From Ilex aquifolium (taxonomy: Eukaryota > Streptophyta > Magnoliopsida > Aquifoliales > Aquifoliaceae), in assembly GCA_951799425.1 (NCBI GenBank), contig OX637409.1:8664960-8728959 (forward strand): 64,000 bases of DNA. Direction: 5' to 3'. The notes beneath the pieces were generated by a model that worked only from the letters and a program-made list of their open reading frames with translations, searched no databases and was not told the DNA's origin. The translations under genes and the position numbers were made by a program. Shown here one piece after another: positions 57,010 through 64,000 of this stretch (positions are counted from its first letter, which is position 1; every line of letters starts with the position of its first letter).

Positions 57010-58440
57010 TCATTTTAGCAGGCCATTGCATATATCTCTCATCCAGAATCTAATATAGCACCTAAGCCATCGAGGTGTTGAGCGGTGTAAACTGCTCAGG
57101 TGTATATTGAGATTGCAAGTTTGATTGGGGAGGTCCCAAACGGTCTCTAACATCACCCCTCTTCTTGGGTGATCAGCCTCTTCTTCTTTGTGGGTGAACA
57201 ATCTCGTTCTCGACTCCGCTCTCGACTTTTTCTTGGACTGGACTCTTTCCTTTTTTTGTTTGATCGATGCTCGAGGGTGTTTGATGAACCACGATTTGAT
57301 AAGAGGGCCTCCTCTCCATTAATGTACTTCTTTGCTTTTGCCAACACCTCGCCTATAGTTGTTTGAGGATTCTTAGAGATAGAGAACAAAAGATCTTTGG
57401 ATTGCAAACCAGTCTGGTCGTGAAGGCCGTCAGGGCGACCTTCTTATCCGATCCATCCGCCTTGAGTGATTCTTGATTAAACCTCTTGACGTAGCTTTTG
57501 TGTGACTCCATTGGCCCTTGTTTCACCGATACCAAGTGATACGATGGTTTCAGATAGGTTCTTGCTCCGATTAAATGAGAGATGAACTAGACAGAGAGTT
57601 CTTTAAATGAAGAGATTGAGGTCAGGGTATAGCCTGTTGAACCAGGCAAGAGCAGAGCCTTTCAAAGTTATGGCAAAAGCTTGGCATCGAACATGATTCT
57701 GATATCTGTGCAACTTCATTTTATTCTTGTATGAGTTCAGATGGTCTATAGGGTCTTTAGTCCCGTCAAATGCCTCGACCTAGAGAATTTTGAACTTTTC
57801 TGGTAGGGGAAAATGCAATACCTCTGTTATGAAAGACGACTCAGTTTGTTGGATGAGAGTTTCCATGGTGACCAGAATCCTGTTCTTCACAACCTCCTTT
57901 ACATTACCCAATTCATATTGGATTTCTCTGAAGCGTTCCTCCCAGATTCGATCTAGGTTGTTATGTAGAAGGAATTGTTGGTTTCCTTTTCTCTCATATG
58001 TTGTTTTGTTGTGTGCATCATCTTCAGTCTCCCCTCTTTGGTATTGACGACAAAGGTTTTTTCCTAACTGGCTATGGAGTTCATCTGCCACGCTGTTTGT
58101 AGGGTTCTTTGGTGGATCTAAGGGATTCAAAGGATTCGGGGGTTCAACGGATTTAGGGGATTCAACAGATTCTAGGGATTCAACGGATTCTGAGGGTTCA
58201 ATGGATTTAAAGGATTCAATGGATTTTGTTAAATTGGCTGAGGATTTTGGACTTGTATAAGGGCGACTAGATCTTCATTTTGTTTGAGAAGGCGAAGAAG
58301 AGTTTCTTGGTAAGTTTCTGATTCATTCCCAGGTGTTGGGTTTTCTGTGAGAGGATTCAATGGAGGTAGAGGAGGTGAAGGAGGAGGAAAGGGAACTCTT
58401 TGATTATTCTCTGTAATTTGGCTCAAACTTCGAGTCCAAC
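57010..58440 (-). pseudogene. gypsy-2 gag
   Basis: N-terminal Pro-rich ORF (MSQITENNQRVPFPPP, 58426) leads, through several frames, into a gag core. Between 57780 and 57540 the minus strand reads MKLHRYQNHVRCQAFAITL and KGSALAWFNRL. Then come SHKSYVKRFNQESL and an Arg/Ser/Lys-rich tail (SRERSRERDCSPTKKKR, about 57200). The perfect short repeats of GATTCAACGGATT at 58135-58225 are in this N-terminal region. Confidence 0.8.
58135..58225. repeat. Short tandem repeats (GGATTCAACGGATT)
   Basis: About six copies of a GGGATTCAA(A/C)GGATT unit of 15-18 bp, at the start of gypsy-2 gag. Confidence 0.75.
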
Positions 58441-58489
58441 CATCAAGTAAACAAGGATGAAGTTTTTAGTGAAAATGATCAAGAATCGT

Positions 58490-58508
58490 TCTCACAGACG
58501 GCACCAAC
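58490..58508 (-). promoter_or_regulatory. Primer-binding site of gypsy-2
   Basis: On minus, GTTGGTGCCGTCTGTGAGA directly follows the 5' LTR, the position of the tRNA primer site. Confidence 0.6.
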
Positions 58509-59075
58509 TGATGATGTGTGAACTCAAAGCGTGAGATTGGGTTGCTTAAGTTGAAGAACTTAAGGCTTGTGTGTGCTAATCCAAGTATGCATGTAAGTGT
58601 AGAATAACAAGAAGAATACGAAGATTGTAGTGGTTCATCGGCAGAAAAACTTGACTAATTCACTCTAATGGAGTCTCTTACACCTTAGGGGATGTTCTAT
58701 TACTTGGGGGAGAAGATAGGTTTACAATGTATTCTCTGCCTTCACATGGAGAAGGCGTTAGTGTTATATACCCACAAGTGGGGTGGTCCCTCTATCATCA
58801 TCATATGGTCCCCAAGTTTATTAAGATTTCGTTGAGGAAATATTGAGGTTGTTAGAGGCTGACGTGGTGTGGCCTTTCTAGAAACAGGTTGACATCATTC
58901 TAGAAGGTCAAGTTCCTGAAATCACTAGATGAGTTGTTGGGTTGAAACTTGGTGGTCTATACATCTTTCTCTATTGAAAGGGCTTGTTGGTCATCCCATC
59001 CACAATCTCTGACGTTGCGTTGTTCAAGATCGAGTTGTGATAAAAAAAATCGATTTGTTGAACACGGTATCATCA
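58509..59075 (-). repeat. 5' LTR of gypsy-2
   Basis: Bounded by TGATGATG...GGTATCATCA, an inverted TGATGAT/ATCATCA pair, next to a primer site. Only one copy is present in the window, so its limits rest on the termini. Confidence 0.68.
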
Positions 59076-60211
59076 GGTATGTTTTGGCGTGTTTAGATAT
59101 GTTTTGACCAATGTTTCATAAATAATTTCTAGAATTTTTCTTTGTTTTTATTTTATTTTTGAAATATTTTTGTAGTATTATCAAAAAAAAATTATTTCTA
59201 AGCTAGCTGAAACTATATGCCGAAACAGAATTTTAATCCTTATTAGTTTCACTAATTGCTCATTTAATTATCATATCTATCACATGACATCTCTAACTAT
59301 ATAAGTAATGCTAGACAGACTTAAAATTTAGACTTAAAATACAGACTTGATGATGTGGCTACTGATGTATACCAGCAATGTCATCAGTTTTTTTCCCAAA
59401 AAAAAAAAAAAACAGATTTTAAAGAAGAGATCAGATTTTATTCTCTCCATCGATAAACCCAACCCTTCCCTCTTCCCTCCCTGTCGCCTTCTCCTTTCCC
59501 TTTCACTAAACCAAACACCGCCGGCCATAATCAACAGCCATAGCATTTCTTTATCAGCTCCTCCTTACCCCCTTTCTGTTTAAAAAAAATTGAACCCAAA
59601 AAATCAAGTTTTCTCCATAGCCACATCCGAAGCCGAAGCCCTAACGTAACCCTCCCTTTCCCTACGCCAAAACTCACCCACATAACACGCCCGGAATGCC
59701 GTCGGAATTTCACAACTCCGGCAATTGACGCTGGCCGAGAACACAGTCATCTTTCGAGAGCTTCGATTAAGATTTGGAGTAAACAATTGCTTCGATCATG
59801 CTTCTCCTCCCCTCTTTACCTCTTCGTTGGAGTAGACAATCGTTCGAAGCCTTTGGAGTAAACAATTGCTTCAGTCAAGAGTTTTGTAAATGTCCCCATT
59901 TTTTTTTTTATTTGTTGCTTTACTGTTACAGCATATTACTTTTTTGTTATGAATTTCTCAAGCCTAGATTTTTTTACTAATGATTAATTGTGTCTATTGT
60001 TTTAAGATGTCTTAGATGTGAATTCATTGAAGAACTGATTTTCTTATAAGTTTATTGCATCCTTTTACTTTTTAATATTCTATACATTTATTTTTGTTGA
60101 TGATTTTGGAGCATAAATATATTATTTTTCTTGTGATGTTCAGGCATATATTGTGTTTAAGAAATCTCTGATTAATCAAAGAGGCACTTGGTGGGGTTAA
60201 TTTTTATTAGA
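59076..60211 (+). other. 5' flank and leader region of the FRS locus
   Basis: 59308-59398 resembles one end of the 19995-20168 MITE (AGACTTAAAATACAGACTTGATGATGTGGC). 59440-59800 is pyrimidine-rich and leader-like. A T-rich stretch (59890-60200) is intron-like, so a 5' UTR intron is possible. No start codon in this region opens a conserved protein. Confidence 0.5.
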
Positions 60212-63067
60212 ATGGAAGGAGAAAGTTCAAGTAGTTTGCAAATGATTGATAAAAATGTTGAGACTAAAATACAGAATGTGGTCAACATAGATAAGCCTAA
60301 GGTTGGGATGATGTTTGAAAGTGAAAAAGAGTTGTTTGACTATTACATAGATTATGGCAAGCAATTGGGGTTCCCAGTTAAGATAAGATCATTAGCAAAA
60401 AGAGATGATGGTGAGTTGAAATATTTGATGATCTGTTGTTCTCGATCAAGAAAGTCAGAGTGCAATTCCAAAAATCCTTTCAAACCGCATCCAAGCATCA
60501 GAACAGGTTGTAACGCTAAGGTCCTAGCAATTTTATGTGCGGATAGAAAGTGGCGACTGAACACTATCATGCTTGATCATAACCATGAGGTGAGTCCAAG
60601 TAAAGCTCAATTCTTTCGTTGCAATCGAGTGATGGGACCAAATGTAAAAAGGAAGCTTGAATTGAATGATAGGGCAGAGATTAAAATAAATAAAAATTTT
60701 AATTCATTTGTGGTTGAAGTAGGGGGCATGAGAATATCTTTTTTTTAGAGAAGGATTGTAGAAACTACATTGACAAATTAAGGCGTTTACAGCTTGGGAA
60801 AGGAGACGCTTCTGCGATACAGAATTACTTCTTAAAGATGCAATGTAAAAATGCAAACTTCTTTTATACAATGGATTTGGATGATGAGGGTCGGTTAAGG
60901 AATGTGTTTTGGGTTGATGCAAGGAGTAGGACTGCATACAAGGAATTTGGTGATTTTATTACGTTTGATACAACATATTTGACAAATAAGTATGGCATGC
61001 CTTTTGCTCCATTCGTAGGTGTTAATCATCATGGTCAGTCAACTTTGTTTGGATGTGGTTTGATCTCCAGTGAAGATACGGAAACTTTTAGTTGGTTATT
61101 TCAATCATGGCTTGCATGTATGTCTGGGAAAACTCCACGTTCCATAATAACTAACCAGGACAAGGCCATGAAGAAAGCAGTTGAGAATGTTTTCCCTAAT
61201 GCTAGGCATCGATGGTGCCTATGGCACATCATGAAGAAATTACCTGAAAAGTTGAGAGGTTATAAGTAGTATGAATCCATCAAATTTTTCTTGCAAAGAG
61301 TCGTTTATGATTCATTAAGTTGTACTGAATTTGAGGAAAGTTGGAATGGAATGATTGAGAAGTACATGCTACATAACAATGACTGGTTGAGTGGACTGTA
61401 CAGTGAGAGGTGTCATTGGGTGCCAATCTTTGTGAAAGACACTTTTTGGGCAGGAATGTCTACCACACAATGAATGAGAGTATGAATTCATTCTTTGATG
61501 GGTATGTCAACTCTAAGACTACCTTAAAGCAATTCGTCGAACAATATGAAAATGCTTTGAAACGTAAGGTGGAGAAGGAGAACGAGAAAGAATCTAAGTT
61601 TTTCTCTTCGCAAGTCCCTTGTGTAACCCATTATGACATGGAGAAACAAGTTCAAAAGGTTTACACCATCTCAAAATTTAAGGAGTTCCAAAGCGAATTG
61701 ATAGGGAAGATGTATTGTGATTTGACTTCGGTCAAAGTGGATGGCTTGATTTCTGAATATGACGTATGTGAGGATATCATGACTGAAGAGAAAAGAAAGA
61801 GTGCAAATTTCAAGGTTTTGTTTAATGAAAAGGATTGTGAAGTGAAGTGTAATTGTCACTTGTTTAAGTTTAGAGGAATATTGTGCAGGCATGCCGTGGC
61901 AGTGTTAATCCATAGAAAGATTTACTTACTTCCTGATAAATACATCGTACAGAGATGGAGGAAGGATGTGAAAAGATGTCATACAAAGATTAAAATTAGT
62001 TATGACCGTTGGAGTGCCACACCTGAAGCACAACAATTAGATAAAATGTGTAATGCTTTTAATGAGGTTGTAGACTTGGCAATAGATTTTGAAGATAAAT
62101 GCACATTTGTGATGGATTGTATACATGATCTAAAGGAGAAATTACAGAAATACGAATGTGGTTCTACAAGTTATGAACCAAGTCCCAACTCAACTATTGA
62201 TAAAAGCTGTGGTGGTGATGTAAATGATATATCAAAGGAGAGGAATATACTTACTCCATTGGCAGTTCGAAGCAAAGGTCGTCCACCATTCAAAAGGAAG
62301 CAATCAAAAGTGGAGCAAGTTGCTAGGAAAAAGAAGGAAACGAAAAAAAAGACGGTATTTCATGGAAATTATACCACTAAATTAAAATTATTCACATTCT
62401 TTATAACATTTATTATTTATTATTTAATTTATATTTTGTAGGATTCCCTCCCAACTAAAAGTGATGTCATTGGTCATGTTGATGGTCAACCCACTAGTAA
62501 AGTGGTTGACATACTTGGAACACAAGAGAACATTATTGTGATAGTATGACATAACCATCATTTTTGGAATTGTAATATTTTTTTTTTAATGTATTGGTTA
62601 ATTTCATACTTGGAATTAACTATAATGTAGGATTCGAAAAATATCCAAAGTGGTAATGTTGCCAAAAGTGATGGTCAATACTCTAATTTGCCTCTTTATA
62701 ATGTAAGTTGTGAAAGTTTATTTATAATTAATCTGTTGTAATCTGTTGTAATTTTGTTATGACAGAACAATTTGGCCTTATTATGGGAAGTCACTCAAAG
62801 AGGTCATGAAAACCAATCATATGGGATGGAAAACTATTTCATGGTTAGCAATCTGACATTAATTTTAGAAATTCTATATCTTTTTTGTTGTTTATACTAT
62901 AATGTCAATTTATGAAATTTCTTGTTTTTTTGGTTTAGAATAACCAATATCATCCTTGGAATGGTGAATATGACATGCAACATATGCCTTCTTCTAGCTC
63001 AAAAGAAGTAGTAGACAATCTAGAATTGTCAGTTCTGTCTTCAACATCACCGTCAAATGACAAGTAG
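60212..63067 (+). pseudogene. FAR1-related sequence (FRS) gene, disrupted
   Basis: FAR1/FHY3 family: transposase-derived transcription factors related to MULE transposases. ATG at 60212 (MEGESSSSLQ) is followed by a FAR1 zinc region (CCSRSRKSEC...DHNHE), the MULE core (FDTTYLTNKYGMPFAPF, ITNQDKAMKKAV, ARHRWCLWHI) and a SWIM zinc finger (CNCHLFKFRGILCRHAV). A Lys-rich SKGRPPFKRKQSK stretch follows. Breaks: a one-base loss at about 60725 in a G-run, a TAG at 61267-61269 and a frameshift between about 61440 and 61473. The following introns have good GT-AG sites, all in phase 0: exons end 62354, then 62442-62543, 62631-62702, 62766-62843, 62939-63067. The last exon ends SSTSPSNDK. The lesions may be real or sequencing errors. 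Otherwise the gene structure is complete. Confidence 0.85.
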
Positions 63068-64000
63068 ATTTGGTAAGTTGGAAAGAATTCTATAAAAAGT
63101 CTTTGTCATTTATTCAAGAGTTGAGTTTTTATTTTTTTTCCTATGATAGGTATGTAAAAGAGGAACCCTTCGTCAAGATGTACAAGACAAAAATTGTAGT
63201 ATTTTGTGTCGTTGTGTTACCCAAAATTGAGTTGTTCTATTATTTTTTGATACTCATGATTTTATAATAGGACTTAAGGGTTGGATTTTGCAGCGACAAT
63301 TTTATTTTAAACAATTGTTCAATGAATTATTTGTTGGAATTTTTTTTTGTTTCAAACATGTCATCTTTGGCAAATAGAGCAGTTTAAGATGGTTTTTCTT
63401 TTGAGTTCACTGACTCTGATCAGCTGCCTGTTGCTGTGAGTCAACGATTGGTTCAGGATCAGAGAGGCTTACCTATTCTGCGTACTAAGAGTACTCTGAT
63501 TTTTTAAGATCATGGTTGAACAGCTAACTCTGGAGCTGGGTGTGTGTATCTGGTGTAACAGGGGAGGATTGGATGAGGCTGTAGGATCTGTTGTTGATTG
63601 CAGGATATTGCTGCTGGCTTTGCTAAAGGCTTTTTGGATGGGCTTTTTGGAAGTGAGGTCTGGCTCACCAATATCAATGAAGGGGTTTTGTTTGGATGGT
63701 CTGATTGCAGAATAATCACAAGCGGGGCAGAGAGAGAGCTACATAAAGTAGTTAAAAATGGCATAAGTCCTTTTGAAGGATTAAAGCCATCCTTTGTATT
63801 TCAATTTTTTCAAATGATGTTTCTTTGTATTTCAGACATGTTATGGGTTGATTATTGATAATGGATTATGTTCCAAATTATGTTCCTCTCCTTTTACTTG
63901 ATCTCTTATCTTCCATTATATTGTTTATACCTAGTCTCTATAATTAGCTTAACATTCAAAGGCTACTTTAGTCGACCATACAAAAAAACGTTCAATTACA
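63068..64000 (+). other. Downstream of FRS, unrecognised
   Basis: The first part is probably FRS 3' UTR. At 63400-63780 overlapping ORFs (for example 63512-63715) occur in less AT-rich DNA. None resembles a known family, and start and splice signals are weak. Confidence 0.4.

Larger units (their letters stand above)
53757..59075 (-). mobile_element. Second Ty3/gypsy element, truncated in integrase
   Basis: From a 5' LTR (58509-59075) the minus strand runs through primer site, gag, protease, RT and RNase H to the zinc-binding end of integrase, and stops at about 53757. The integrase core and 3' LTR are missing. The protein motifs differ clearly from those of the 41030-51450 element, so it is another family. 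It is coding-dead. Confidence 0.88.

Noticed and set aside
63510-63858. Overlapping ORFs near the right end as a possible gene
   Set aside because: No recognisable domain, and several equally long frames on both strands.

Overview
The window is nuclear DNA of a flowering plant, most likely a eudicot with a repeat-rich genome. The evidence is AT-rich intergenic DNA, GT-AG spliced genes of plant families (class III peroxidase, FAR1-related), initiator-tRNA-Met-primed Ty1/copia elements, a Ty3/gypsy element with an antisense gene as in the plant Tat lineage, Helitrons, and Stowaway- and Tourist-type MITEs. No species can be named from this sequence alone.

Four host loci can be read. BLOS1 (GCN5L1-like, BLOC-1 subunit 1) lies on + at 9511-11050 with three clean exons. 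Tail to tail with it is a four-exon class III peroxidase on - (11484-14175), whose exon 1/intron 1 junction is abnormal. A seven-exon TruA-type tRNA pseudouridine synthase lies on + at 22020-26808; its frame closes only if one intron uses a GC donor. A FAR1-related (FRS) locus on + at 60212-63067 has FAR1, MULE and SWIM regions. It carries two frameshifts and one nonsense codon, yet its four 3' introns are still spliceable.

Most of the rest is transposable elements, many nested. From left to right: a 721-bp Helitron in a decayed copia LTR (1-1013); a minus-strand copia element that seems to be split by a 3.7-kb insertion (1011-2295 and 5975-9300) and is hit again by a Stowaway-type element, which itself holds a Tourist-type element (7948-9127); a second Helitron whose end abuts the peroxidase TATA box and whose GGN tract was hit by a hAT-like element (14262-16209); a third, 174-bp Helitron (16877-17050); SINEs; and two back-to-back Harbinger-type elements (18298-19579). 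A large candidate Helitron (28341-40301) contains a cyclin-A exon fragment and was later hit by a copia element that is complete in structure (30951-36316, TSD AATTT). A structurally complete gypsy element follows (41030-51450, TSD CACTC). Its antisense gene has its own TATA box, introns and a coiled coil. Next come a relative of the GGN Helitron (52274-53682) and a truncated second gypsy element (53757-59075).

The retroelement coding regions are all broken by stops, frameshifts and, in places, loss of catalytic residues. I found no CRISPR array, rRNA or convincing tRNA gene. The observations most worth following are the cyclin-bearing Helitron candidate, the antisense transcription unit in the gypsy element, the Helitron that supplies the peroxidase upstream region, and the damaged peroxidase exon 1 boundary.
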